47,336 nucleotides of DNA, taken from positions 1-47,336 of the forward strand of contig JAGWDQ010000080.1 in the NCBI GenBank assembly GCA_018260615.1, read 5' to 3'. The notes under the pieces are model-generated. The model had not been told where the DNA came from. It did no database searches and saw only the letters and a list, made by a program, of their open reading frames with translations. The position numbers and the translations under genes are program-made. Position 1 is the stretch's first letter. Every line of letters starts with the position of its first letter. The DNA is from Candidatus Altarchaeum sp. GTDB lineage: Archaea; Altiarchaeota; Altiarchaeia; Altiarchaeales; Altiarchaeaceae. Below are positions 18,324 to 26,467 of the stretch, piece by piece.

Positions 18324-19565
18324 ATGTCAAAAATTTTGAACTTTGGACTGGGACAGGCGGGAATAAATTTGGCACTGAATATTTACAAAGAAGCGGGAAG
18401 GCCGGAAACAAGTTCCCTGGAAAATATTGGTTTTTTTATCGGAGACATTCAGCCAATAGAAACATCACAGGAAACACATAAAGAAGCAAAACGACTGGGT
18501 TTAGATTTAGAAAGATTATTCGGACATAAAAAAAGCATCCTGTTTCCTACGGCAGCATGCCTAAACCAGATACAGATAACAAGCGAGAATTATGAATATG
18601 TGAGAAGGTCGTGGCTTATATCCGGAAAGATTGCCGAAGATTTTTTGAACGGAGAGAAATCAAAAGAAGATAACAAATTTTATGGGAAGGATGGAATCAT
18701 AAACAGGATTAAAACAATAAATACAGATGATTTGTGGATAAACATAGTGAATGCCGGGGGCGGTGGAACCGGAGTTGGCTGCGGACACCTTTTTGGTGAA
18801 AAAATCAGGAAAGATATGAACAAAAAACCGGGGTCAATTTTAACGACAACAATTGTTCTGCCTTATAAAAACGAGGAACATTCCATAATGTCCGAAGTAA
18901 ATGCAATATGCAACATAGGGCTATGTCATAAGACATCAGATGCTATAATAATTGCTGATAATGAATATATGGAAAAAAGAGAGAAGGTCAATGAAATGTA
19001 TGGAAAATGGACCGCAAATTTAACAGAATGTAACATACCTAATCTTCATGAATTTTTTAAAAGGACAGGAAACAACAAAAAACCGCCGGTAATTGTTCCC
19101 TCTTTTGTTGAAAAGGATAAGGACTTTTGGGATACTCTCAAGCTGGAATTTTTAATAGAGGATGCATTGTATGAAGGAAAAATGGCTGATTGCGATTTAG
19201 AAAAATCAATGGAAATTTACATTGATGTTACTTTGCCAAATAACTATAAAGAAAAGATTACGGGCAGAGAATTAGAACAAAAAATAGAAGAAGATATGAA
19301 AAAAAACGGTAAAAATATTAAAGTAACAATAGATATTAAAAAACCAAGATCAAACAAACTTAAAATATGTTCATTTATTGCATTATCAAATACTCCCCGC
19401 CTTAATGAATTAAATGAAATTTTCGGAGAGTTCATTGCTAATGAAGAAAAAATGAATGAAATTTTAAACAAGTGTAATTCTTCAAACATTACGATTTCAT
19501 TAGAAGAATTAGAAAAGATATATAAAAATTTAAAAGACGATATAGATGAATTTTTAAAAGAATAG
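18324..19565 (+). CDS. Divergent tubulin/FtsZ-superfamily protein (413 residues)
   Basis: The product starts KILNFGLGQAGINLALNIY, a T1-like first loop, then carries IVNAGGGGTGVGCGHLF with GGGGTGVG at residues 145-152 and IIIADNEYM at 208-216, matching the order of FtsZ T4 and the ADNE segment. The canonical position after T-G is Ser or Ala; here it is Val. No clear NxDxAD T7 loop is seen; the KDKDFWDTL stretch may stand in, but catalytic capacity is uncertain. Its length is close to FtsZ. The ATG lies directly after the stop of the upstream gene (0-base gap), implying translational coupling. Probably a nucleotide-binding filament protein or partner of the other two tubulins in this locus. Confidence 0.8.
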   Translation: MSKILNFGLGQAGINLALNIYKEAGRPETSSLENIGFFIGDIQPIETSQETHKEAKRLGLDLERLFGHKKSILFPTAACLNQIQITSENYEYVRRSWLISGKIAEDFLNGEKSKEDNKFYGKDGIINRIKTINTDDLWINIVNAGGGGTGVGCGHLFGEKIRKDMNKKPGSILTTTIVLPYKNEEHSIMSEVNAICNIGLCHKTSDAIIIADNEYMEKREKVNEMYGKWTANLTECNIPNLHEFFKRTGNNKKPPVIVPSFVEKDKDFWDTLKLEFLIEDALYEGKMADCDLEKSMEIYIDVTLPNNYKEKITGRELEQKIEEDMKKNGKNIKVTIDIKKPRSNKLKICSFIALSNTPRLNELNEIFGEFIANEEKMNEILNKCNSSNITISLEELEKIYKNLKDDIDEFLKE

Positions 19566-19603
19566 TAAAAATTTAATAATTCAGATATTTAATTATTTTA
19601 AAA

Positions 19604-20458
19604 ATGTATTTAATTATTTTAAAAAATGAGCAACTTAAGTTTTTGATGGCTGCATTTATATTGTTTGTCTTTGCTTTTGCAGGAAATGCCCATGCAACAA
19701 ACGGACCTGACGGGAGCAATTCTACAGATAACTATACGGGCAACAATAATACAACACAGGCAAATGAATCAAACGAATTACAAAACATTTCTGATGAGCA
19801 ATCCCAATTATCAACTGTGGATTTCTATTGTGATATGGATGGGGACGGATTTACTGGCGAAGAATCTTCCATATCTTGTCCTTCGGATGTCAGTTCTATG
19901 AACTGTAATCTAACCAAAATTTCTAATTGTGATGTAATTGACAGGCAGAATGAGAGCATTATCCTTTTATATGAAAATACCAGAATAAACTGTTCTGTTA
20001 AAAGAGGTGTTGACTGTAATGACCATAGTCCTTCAATAAACCCGAATGCCGCTGAAATATGTAATGGGATTGATGATAATTGTAACAACAAGACCGACAA
20101 CGACGAAAAAGAAGACATTTGTCCTCTTCTTTTATACTACTGTGACAGAGATGGAGACGGCTTTATAAGTATATTGCCATCCGGAAATTGTTCAACATTT
20201 AATTGTATTCCGTCAAAATGTCAAAATGAAAGCAGAGATGACTGCGATGATAACGATGCTGCAATAAATACAACCGCAAATATGAAAGAAGTGATATTGA
20301 AGCATAATAAGACCAGAGAAATAAATTTAACAGCAACAAAAATGGAAAATTCAAAAATTTTAATAAATGTCGTTTCGCTGTTGTTTTATCTTTTTGTGGC
20401 ATTTGCCGTCGTTGTTGTTTTATCATGGATCGTTTTCAGGGAAAAATTTCATCACTAA
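19604..20458 (+). CDS. Secreted MopE-like metal-binding repeat protein with C-terminal span
   Basis: The 284-residue product has a signal peptide (start chosen at 19604; a second Met at 19646 precedes the same hydrophobic run), then an Asn/Thr-rich linker. Two DxDGDG calcium-type loops (YCDMDGDGFTGE near 76-87 and YYCDRDGDGFIS near 180-191) each precede or follow Cys-rich MopE-type motifs (VDCNDHSPSINPNAAEICNGIDDNC and DDCDDNDAAIN). These repeats bind calcium or copper in secreted proteins of bacteria and archaea. One span near the C-terminus (VVSLLFYLFVAFAVVVVLSWIVF) leaves a tiny cytosolic tail REKFHH. Placed between two tubulin-like genes, it may be an outside metal-stabilised partner. Confidence 0.78.
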   Translation: MYLIILKNEQLKFLMAAFILFVFAFAGNAHATNGPDGSNSTDNYTGNNNTTQANESNELQNISDEQSQLSTVDFYCDMDGDGFTGEESSISCPSDVSSMNCNLTKISNCDVIDRQNESIILLYENTRINCSVKRGVDCNDHSPSINPNAAEICNGIDDNCNNKTDNDEKEDICPLLLYYCDRDGDGFISILPSGNCSTFNCIPSKCQNESRDDCDDNDAAINTTANMKEVILKHNKTREINLTATKMENSKILINVVSLLFYLFVAFAVVVVLSWIVFREKFHH

Positions 20459-20488
20459 AATACAGGTGGAAAAATAAAAATTACAAAA

Positions 20489-20932
20489 ATGGAAAATTTT
20501 AATAAATTTAAAGGGGCTATGGGATGTATCTTAATAGCATTATTTTTTGTTTTACTTTTAGCCGGAAATACATCTGCCGAAAATAAAACAACCGAATGTG
20601 ACAAAACAATTAGCGGGTTTTTACAAATAGAAAATCTCACTGCTGTTGATGAAAATTATAAAAAAGCAGAACAATCATTAGAAAACACAACTAATGAGTG
20701 TAAAAATGATTCGCTTTTATTCAAAATATTAGGTGTGATTATTGGAATTGCTCTCGGACTGGTTTTAACAAAGAAATGGATTGACAGAATGAAATACGAA
20801 CATATCTATAAAGTTCCTGACTTTATATGGATATTAAAAACCGGAGGAATGATAACTGTGGCAGGAATAATTTTAATTATTATAATAGGACTAATCATCG
20901 GAATTGATACTCTTACAAACATTTTATTTTAA
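20489..20932 (+). CDS. Small three-span membrane protein in the tubulin operon
   Basis: The 147-residue product starts with a signal/anchor hydrophobic run near 12-30, a short loop with paired Cys residues (ECDKT and NECKND), then two further spans (LLFKILGVIIGIALGLVLT and IITVAGIILIIIIGLIIG-like). No family is recognised. It lies 30 bases after the MopE-like gene and its stop TAA at 20932 sits one base before the next start at 20934, so translation is probably coupled. Confidence 0.6.
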   Translation: MENFNKFKGAMGCILIALFFVLLLAGNTSAENKTTECDKTISGFLQIENLTAVDENYKKAEQSLENTTNECKNDSLLFKILGVIIGIALGLVLTKKWIDRMKYEHIYKVPDFIWILKTGGMITVAGIILIIIIGLIIGIDTLTNILF

Positions 20933-20933
20933 G

Positions 20934-21920
20934 ATGAATATAAAAAACATATTTTTCATGTGCCTGATTCTATTCATATTTCTATTTATGGGAAATGTGT
21001 ATGGGGACAAAACGGTTGAGGAGCTGCGCAAAGACATTTCAAATATTAATACTGACTCGTCATATTCCGAGCCGGGACAGATACAAAGAACATGTCTGTC
21101 CTGGTTGTATGGAAAAGATACATACAGCAGCAACCCGAATGTGAATAAATTTACTTATGAAGTTAAATCGTTTCTTGAAAATTTTATGAGTTTGGACAAA
21201 AAGAGAATCAATGATGTAAATTCAAGAGAAGAAATGTTGAAAAATGCACCTGATTTAAAGAGTATAATTTCTCAAATGGAGGAAACATACAATTACAATT
21301 TACGCTCGGATGAAGGCAAACAGGATATAAGTGAAATAATCAAACTTTCAAAAAGCGGCTTAACAAACATGCTGGAAGATACCGGGAGTTTTTTTGAAGA
21401 AAAAGGAAATAATGAAAAAATAACAATAAAGAAAATAGAACTTCTTGAAAACGCATTGAAATGTTATAACACAACGACATCAATTGGAGGAAATATCCCC
21501 GAAGAGTTAAACAAAAAGGTCTCTGAAACAAAAATGTCTTTTTATGAAGACATAGAAAAAGCGGGAAATTCTGTCAGTGAAGGAGAAAGATATTACAACG
21601 AAACATTAAATAACAGGCAAATGACAACCATAAAAAAGGCAACTGAAAATTACAATATCGCAATTTCAATCTATGAAAAGCATAACATCCCGATGTTATC
21701 CGGTTCCGAAAAATATAAAAGTTATTACGATGCGTATAAAGATGCGACTTATAAGATGGATGAAGCAAATAAATTAGAAAATGAATTACAGACATCATTT
21801 TATATGTTTGTTGGAATAGGTGCTATAATTTTAATCATAATATTTTCTACAATATTCAGAGGACTCTCATCTTATAAAAGAGATGAAGAAAGGATGAAAA
21901 TAACAAAAATTTTCAGATAA
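20934..21920 (+). CDS. Surface protein with helical outside domain and single C-terminal span
   Basis: The product starts MNIKNIFFMCLILFIFLFMG, a signal peptide; an upstream frame-extension to 20904 exists but overlaps the previous gene, so the ATG at 20934 is preferred (328 residues). The outside part is helical and charged (ELRKDISNINTDSSYSEPG, MLEDTGSFFEEKGN), with no cysteine pattern or known motif. A span near 291-309 (FYMFVGIGAIILIIIFSTIF) leaves a basic tail GLSSYKRDEERMKITK. No family recognised. Its place in the operon before the third tubulin-like gene suggests an anchor whose tail may meet the filament. Confidence 0.62.
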   Translation: MNIKNIFFMCLILFIFLFMGNVYGDKTVEELRKDISNINTDSSYSEPGQIQRTCLSWLYGKDTYSSNPNVNKFTYEVKSFLENFMSLDKKRINDVNSREEMLKNAPDLKSIISQMEETYNYNLRSDEGKQDISEIIKLSKSGLTNMLEDTGSFFEEKGNNEKITIKKIELLENALKCYNTTTSIGGNIPEELNKKVSETKMSFYEDIEKAGNSVSEGERYYNETLNNRQMTTIKKATENYNIAISIYEKHNIPMLSGSEKYKSYYDAYKDATYKMDEANKLENELQTSFYMFVGIGAIILIIIFSTIFRGLSSYKRDEERMKITKIFR

Positions 21921-21944
21921 AAATTTAACCTTTAAATTAACAAA

Positions 21945-23126
21945 ATGGTCCAGGTTGTCGTTGGTGTTGGTCATTGCGGAACAAAGATAGTTGATGAGAT
22001 ATATGAAAATAAGGAAATGTTTGAATTGACATATCCCATAGCATTAAATAGCGAAGCACAGGAATTAATGCAGCTTCACAATTTAAAGGAGGATAAATGG
22101 GTAGGGATAACCGGAAACGGAGAATTAGTATCTACTAAGGGTTCTATATTCGGAAAAACATTTGGGAAAAAAGAAAATTTTATTTTTAGAAATGAAGTAC
22201 GGGGTGGATTTGGAAATGACCCCGAAAGAGCCGAAGAAGTAATAAATAAGAATAAGGACTATTTCAAAAATTGTTTAGATGCAATATTTCCGGGAGATAA
22301 AATAAATTATGCGTACATTTTTCTCGGACTTGGAAGCGGAACCGGAGCGGGTGTTTCTCCTGAGATAGCAAAATATTTAAAAAACAGATATCCAACTACA
22401 AAGGTCATTGCCGTAGGAGTCATGCCAGGTAAAAGTGAGGGAGGACGCCGGGCTTATGCTGCAAGGTATGGCATGGAACAAATAGCAGAATTTGCAGATA
22501 GCTTTATATTGGTTGATAATGAAAGAATATTCAAAGAAAAAAATATAGAATTGGCTTATACAAAATATAATAAATTTGTTGCAAATTTCTTCTATCACCA
22601 AATTGGGGGAATATTCAAACATAAAATAGACCCGAGCAAATATTCTGCATGGTCGGGAAAGGTTGTCGATAATGCGGACTTACTAACAGCAACAATGTTT
22701 AAAACAGGAAATAAACGATATGTTTCTGCAATATCCTCGGAACCTATAATAGTAGCGCCTAAATTAAGATATATTTTAGACAAATTAAAATTGGGCGGTC
22801 TTGCAGGAGCAAATATCCCTACATCAGACGGGATGAAAAAATATTTTGAAGACGCTGTCTCTCATTTAACAGTAACTGTTGAGGATTTAAAAAATGTTGA
22901 AAAGGGCTTTTGTAATCTTGTGATTCCGGACAAACTTGCAAATAAAGAAATTCAGGATAAAGTAATAAGAGATAAACTGGCAGAAATATGTAAAACAGAG
23001 TATCATTTTGGTGCATCATTAACAAAGGGCTATGTGATGTATTTAAATTTATGCCTGACAATGAATGTTGAAAATGTCGGACGGCTACATGAAATATATG
23101 AAATGGCAGATAAATTTAAGCCATGA
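21945..23126 (+). CDS. FtsZ/CetZ-like GTPase (393 residues)
   Basis: This is the most FtsZ-like of the three. Residues 3-15 (QVVVGVGHCGTKI) form the T1 loop, RGGFGNDPERAEE at 86-98 fits the T3/GNDPE segment, FLGLGSGTGAGVSPE at 126-140 is the T4 signature with Ser replacing one glycine (GSGTGAG at 130-136), FILVDNERIF at 187-196 is the ADNE-type segment and VVDNADLLT at 240-248 resembles the T7 catalytic loop with Asp242 and Asp245. The length is that of a FtsZ/CetZ core without a long C-terminal tail. The gene ends the operon 24 bases after a membrane-protein gene. Active GTP hydrolysis is likely from the motifs. It could be a CetZ paralogue rather than a division FtsZ; the surrounding membrane genes favour a dedicated role. 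Confidence 0.85.
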   Translation: MVQVVVGVGHCGTKIVDEIYENKEMFELTYPIALNSEAQELMQLHNLKEDKWVGITGNGELVSTKGSIFGKTFGKKENFIFRNEVRGGFGNDPERAEEVINKNKDYFKNCLDAIFPGDKINYAYIFLGLGSGTGAGVSPEIAKYLKNRYPTTKVIAVGVMPGKSEGGRRAYAARYGMEQIAEFADSFILVDNERIFKEKNIELAYTKYNKFVANFFYHQIGGIFKHKIDPSKYSAWSGKVVDNADLLTATMFKTGNKRYVSAISSEPIIVAPKLRYILDKLKLGGLAGANIPTSDGMKKYFEDAVSHLTVTVEDLKNVEKGFCNLVIPDKLANKEIQDKVIRDKLAEICKTEYHFGASLTKGYVMYLNLCLTMNVENVGRLHEIYEMADKFKP

Positions 23127-23660
23127 TGGTTGAGTTGCAAATGAATTGGAACAAAAATTGGCTATTTATAAGAGGGGATGATATTTAAAAATTATGTCAA
23201 AAATTTTAAAGATTGTTGATTTTTTTAGGCACTGTAAAAAGCGTGGCTTTTATTTTCTGAATCTGCGATAATCTCTCGCTTACGCTCACTTCGTTCGTAT
23301 ATTCACAAAATCACCTTATCTCATTTGGAGATTTAAAATTTCTAAAGAAATTTTAAATATGAGAAATTTCTGAAATTTTGTATTTTGTGGCCCATTAGCA
23401 CGATGAAATTTTTATTTTTTTACCCGTAATTTTTTGCAAACAATTTTTAAAATTTACCTTCATTTTATAAGTTAAAAAATTATACTTGTATTGTCCTTAT
23501 TTAAGTATTAACTTACACTTTTAAAGATGAAATCTCATATATTTTCTGTTTTTGTGTGTCGTTTTAATTTTTCTGTCGTGCTGATGGGTAGTAGTATTAT
23601 GATCTCACAATATTGAAAATAAGATCAAAAACTATTAAGTTTTAAAGAGTGTTTGATTAT
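23127..23660. other. Noncoding stretch with perfect inverted repeat and repeated phrase
   Basis: No gene is visible; a 29-residue open frame near 23527 is not convincing. Two structured parts stand out: AAAAGC/GCTTTT near 23235-23250, and a 12-bp perfect inverted repeat ATTTAAAATTTC (23331-23342) / GAAATTTTAAAT (23347-23358) nested in CTCAT/ATGAG. The phrase TACGCTCACTTCGTTCG near 23281-23297 recurs almost exactly at about 36227-36242, so the stretch shares an intergenic element with that region. Both operons end here, and the hairpins could also act in termination. Confidence 0.5.
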
Positions 23661-24764
23661 TTATTTCAGATGAGTGTATTTTTTAGTTATCGGGTCAACT
23701 GCTATTTTTTCTCCGGTTGAGTTGGCGATATAACCAGGATAACCATATTTTCCAGCGGTGGATTCTAAAATCACGCACTGTTGGCCATCTATTTGATAAT
23801 AAGATATTTCTTTGTCTTTCATAAGTTCGGAAGTGGAATAGGAATAATAAAATGCTACACCCAGGTCAACGGTTGCATCATTGGAATTGTTGTTCACAAG
23901 TACTAACCCGCTACCAATAGATAAATGCCCACAAGATTCACTCGTTTTTAAAATATTTTGTTTTTTACAAGAGGCATAATGAGTAAATGTATCGTCTTTG
24001 CTCAGAAGCGCAAAATCATTTTTTGTCGGAACAACATAAACTGTGAGAGGTTGTGAGGAAGAGATATTATATTTTATATTCATAAAATCTATTGGTGCGG
24101 TAAAATTTGAAATGTTACTGCCATAATAGTAATTGTATCTTTCAGGCAGAACAAAAGTTTCCTTTTTTTCGCTTACAATGAAAAGATTCTCATCTTCAAT
24201 GACAACTTTGTAATACCCTCTTTTTTCAATATCCTTTGAGAATTGAGCAACAACATCTTCTTTTACATATTGTTCCATGTTTTTGGTATTTATTCCGCAG
24301 GCAAGAGAATAGGTATGATTATCAGTTAAAACAATGTATGTTTTAATGCCTATATTTTCTAAAAGTGAATTAAGCAAAATTGTTAGATCTTCGCAATCTC
24401 CACCTTTAATATCCATAGTTTCATCTGGAGATTGAATATATTCCTGACCTGTCGGATCGCTGTAATACTTGTAATTTTCAACTATGTATAAATATATTTT
24501 ATTTAATTGGCATTCTTTATCCCCGGAAGGGCAATCTCCGGCAATAGAAGCAGCTTTACTTCTTAAATTTTTGTCTTTAAATATGATTTTAGTCATGTAT
24601 GGTTCCGCCCTCTGAATTACAGAATCATTTGATTTTTCATCGGAAGATAATTCCTCACTATCATTTTGATACTCTTCCTCATCTTCAGTTTGGATACACC
24701 CACTAATAAAAATTACTAAAATCAAGAGCAGCCCAATAATAATTTTTGTGATTTCACACTTCAT
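23661..24764 (-). CDS. Transglutaminase-like lipoprotein
   Basis: The 367-residue product starts with a signal peptide and lipobox (FISGC, Cys23), so it should be lipid-anchored outside the cell. A Glu/Asp/Ser-rich linker (about 26-50) leads to a transglutaminase-like core: GDCEDLTILLNSLLENIG with catalytic Cys124 and DNHTYSLA with His150. In archaea such proteins may act as proteases or peptide-crosslinking enzymes at the cell surface; the third catalytic residue is not obvious. It reads away from the next gene on the other strand and shares a promoter gap of about 140 bases with it. Confidence 0.82.
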   Translation of the reverse strand: MKCEITKIIIGLLLILVIFISGCIQTEDEEEYQNDSEELSSDEKSNDSVIQRAEPYMTKIIFKDKNLRSKAASIAGDCPSGDKECQLNKIYLYIVENYKYYSDPTGQEYIQSPDETMDIKGGDCEDLTILLNSLLENIGIKTYIVLTDNHTYSLACGINTKNMEQYVKEDVVAQFSKDIEKRGYYKVVIEDENLFIVSEKKETFVLPERYNYYYGSNISNFTAPIDFMNIKYNISSSQPLTVYVVPTKNDFALLSKDDTFTHYASCKKQNILKTSESCGHLSIGSGLVLVNNNSNDATVDLGVAFYYSYSTSELMKDKEISYYQIDGQQCVILESTAGKYGYPGYIANSTGEKIAVDPITKKYTHLK

Positions 24765-24908
24765 ATTAAAATGATTAAGACTAAACGCATAAAAATTTTA
24801 TCAGTAAATTATGAATTTAAAACAAATTTTTCATTATTAAACACAAATTTTTGTGGACCGAATTGTTACAAATACTTAAACAAAAAATTAATTATACTTT
24901 ATAAGAAA

Positions 24909-25136
24909 ATGGAGATATGGGAAGGTAATCCAAATATAGAAGCATACCACAAAATGGAAGAATAATTATTAAAGAAATACCACGGCAAAGTGGCAGTATT
25001 CTGCAATGGAAAATTAGCCGCTATAGACGACGATATAGTAAAAGCAGTTGAGAAAGCAAAGAAGGCATACAAAGGAAAAACATTTTTTATAAAAACATTG
25101 TTTAGTGCAAAAGAGCAATACGAAGCATTATTATGA
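24909..25136 (+). pseudogene. Decayed copy of the DUF5678-like gene at 25757
   Basis: The 228-base stretch has the same length (76 codons with stop) and closely similar sequence as the gene at 25757-25984. Residues read MEIWEGNPNIEAYHKMEE, then an in-frame TAA at 24963-24965, then LLKKYHGKVAVFCNGKLAA... to the natural end. The start region, the HGKVAVFCNG core and the end all match. One premature stop therefore splits it. It belongs to the duplicated mevalonate-kinase locus, lying before the truncated kinase copy as the live gene lies before the live kinase. Confidence 0.8.
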
Positions 25137-25138
25137 AA

Positions 25139-25285
25139 TCAAAAATGAGTTTTAAATATAGAAACTGCTAACCCACCTGCTGCATGTTCCACAAGTATTG
25201 CGTTTGTCTCCTTTCTTGCTTTGTGAACCTCTCCTACTACATCCTTGTCCTTTAATATTCTCATAATTTTTGTTTTCATTCTCAT
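25139..25285 (-). CDS. Doubtful 48-residue protein between decayed copies
   Basis: An open frame starting ATG at 25285 (MRMKTKIMRILKDKD...) ends at TGA 25139-25141. The residues include EVHKARKETNAILVEHAAGG, which looks like a helix-turn-helix or antitoxin-type tail, but no family is recognised. It occupies, on the opposite strand, the place that the retropepsin-like gene has in the intact unit. A possible real small gene or chance frame. Confidence 0.35.
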   Translation of the reverse strand: MRMKTKIMRILKDKDVVGEVHKARKETNAILVEHAAGGLAVSIFKTHF

Positions 25286-25336
25286 TTTTTACCATTAAAA
25301 TAATTAATCTTACATTCAATTAAAATCAATCTTAAA

Positions 25337-25670
25337 ATGATTATCAGCCCCCGGAAAACTGATGCTCTTCGGAGAACACAGCGTTGTCTATGGAAACCCC
25401 TGCATTGCAACAAGTATAAATAAACGACTTGATGTTTATTTGAACGATAAAAATGAAAACGGAAAAGAATTAGAATGCACAACAATTGATGCACTCGGAA
25501 TTAATGCAAAATTTCCTTCTAACTTTGAACAGCATAAATTTTTAAATTTAACAATTGCGAAATTTTTTGAGAAATACGGACAGAAAAATTTTGAAATCAC
25601 AACAAAACCAATACTAAAGGGTTTGGGAAGTTCATCCGCTGTTGCTACTATTTTCTATTTTTTGGAATAA
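25337..25670 (+). pseudogene. Truncated copy of mevalonate kinase 5' part
   Basis: From ATG at 25337 the sequence repeats the start of the live kinase at 26468 but lacks five bases near codon 3, so the original frame is broken. The kinase frame resumes at ATG 25362 (equivalent to Met11) and stays open through the phosphate loop segment GLGSSSAV at about residue 90, after which the sequence diverges and ends at 25670. About 310 bases match with only scattered changes, and the similarity extends upstream of the ATG (TCAATTAAAATCAATCTT), so the duplication is recent and carried the promoter. Confidence 0.88.
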
Positions 25671-25756
25671 TTTAATCTAATAATGTAATGTTAATTTAAT
25701 TTATTTAATGAATTTTTCAAAACATAAAACTTGAGTATAATTTATTCTATAATAAA

Positions 25757-25984
25757 ATGGAAATATGGGAAGGAAATCCGAATATGGAAGCATTCCATCA
25801 GATGGAAGAAGAATTATTGAAGAAACACCACGGCAAAGTGGCGGTCTTTTGCAATGGAAAATTGGCAGCCATAGGTGAAGACATAGTAAAAGCAATTGAA
25901 AAGGCAAAGAAAGTTTACAATGGAAAAACCTTTTTTGTAAGAGAATTGTTTACAGCAGAAGAACAATCAGAAGCAATACTATAA
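25757..25984 (+). CDS. DUF5678-like small protein
   Basis: The 75-residue protein reads IWEGNPNMEAFHQMEEELLKKHHGKVAVFCNGKLAAIGEDIVKAIEKAK and ends near FTAEEQSEAIL. The layout (N-terminal helix, HGKVAVFCNGKLAA strand pair, then a helix) matches the DUF5678 group of small archaeal and bacterial proteins of unknown function. The stop is followed after one base by the start of a retropepsin-like gene at 25986, so the two are translated together. A decayed copy is at 24909. DUF5678 proteins often lie next to such aspartic-protease-like genes, which fits here. Confidence 0.7.
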   Translation: MEIWEGNPNMEAFHQMEEELLKKHHGKVAVFCNGKLAAIGEDIVKAIEKAKKVYNGKTFFVRELFTAEEQSEAIL

Positions 25985-25985
25985 G

Positions 25986-26411
25986 ATGAAGTGTTGGAAA
26001 TATAGGAATGATATGCCGCAGGTTCCAGTACGGCTGATTGGAAAAATAAGTGTTGAGGAATGGGCTCTTGTGGATAGCGGAGCAACCTATTGTGTAGTTC
26101 ACCCAACGATTGCCATAGCAATGGAATTAAAATTTACAGGTGAGAAACAAGTGTATGGATTGGGTAGCAAAAAACCCGTACTTGCAGATGTAGCGAACAT
26201 AGAACTTGAGATTGGCGATTTCAGAGAAAAAATTGATGTTGTATGTATAAAAGAAGAGTATTATCCTATAAAAGCACATAAGGTGATTATAGGCAGAAAT
26301 TTTTTGAATAAGTATGCGATTATTCTAGATGGTGAAAAGATATATCTTGAAGATAAAGAAATGTTGAAGAAAAAGTTGAGAGAATATAACCAAACATCAC
26401 CCTGCCAATAG
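25986..26411 (+). CDS. Retropepsin-like aspartic protease (clan AA)
   Basis: The 141-residue protein has the single-lobe retropepsin layout: VRLIGKISVEEWALVDSGATYCVVHPTIA with catalytic motif VDSGAT (about residues 28-33), a flap region around KQVYGLGSKKPVL, a second strand pair, and a closing VIIGRNFLNKYAI (G-R-x-F-L) that is typical of the clan. As a single lobe it should dimerise to be active. It is coupled to the DUF5678-like gene and precedes the mevalonate kinase by 56 bases. Substrates are unknown; the pair may be a small protease-regulator module. Confidence 0.78.
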   Translation: MKCWKYRNDMPQVPVRLIGKISVEEWALVDSGATYCVVHPTIAIAMELKFTGEKQVYGLGSKKPVLADVANIELEIGDFREKIDVVCIKEEYYPIKAHKVIIGRNFLNKYAIILDGEKIYLEDKEMLKKKLREYNQTSPCQ

Positions 26412-26467
26412 GGATTTTATTAGTGATTTATAATTAATTTCATCTTTCAATTAAAATCAATCTTAAA

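Noticed and set aside
20904..20933. Start at 20904 for the surface protein before the third tubulin gene
   Set aside because: Overlaps the preceding gene and delays the signal peptide; ATG at 20934 preferred.
23527..23616. 29-residue open frame on the plus strand in the gap after the third tubulin gene
   Set aside because: Too short, unusual composition and no family; treated as chance.
24771..24965. 64-residue open frame on the plus strand before the decayed DUF5678 copy
   Set aside because: Its end is the first part of the decayed copy; the first 46 residues are AT-rich promoter DNA.
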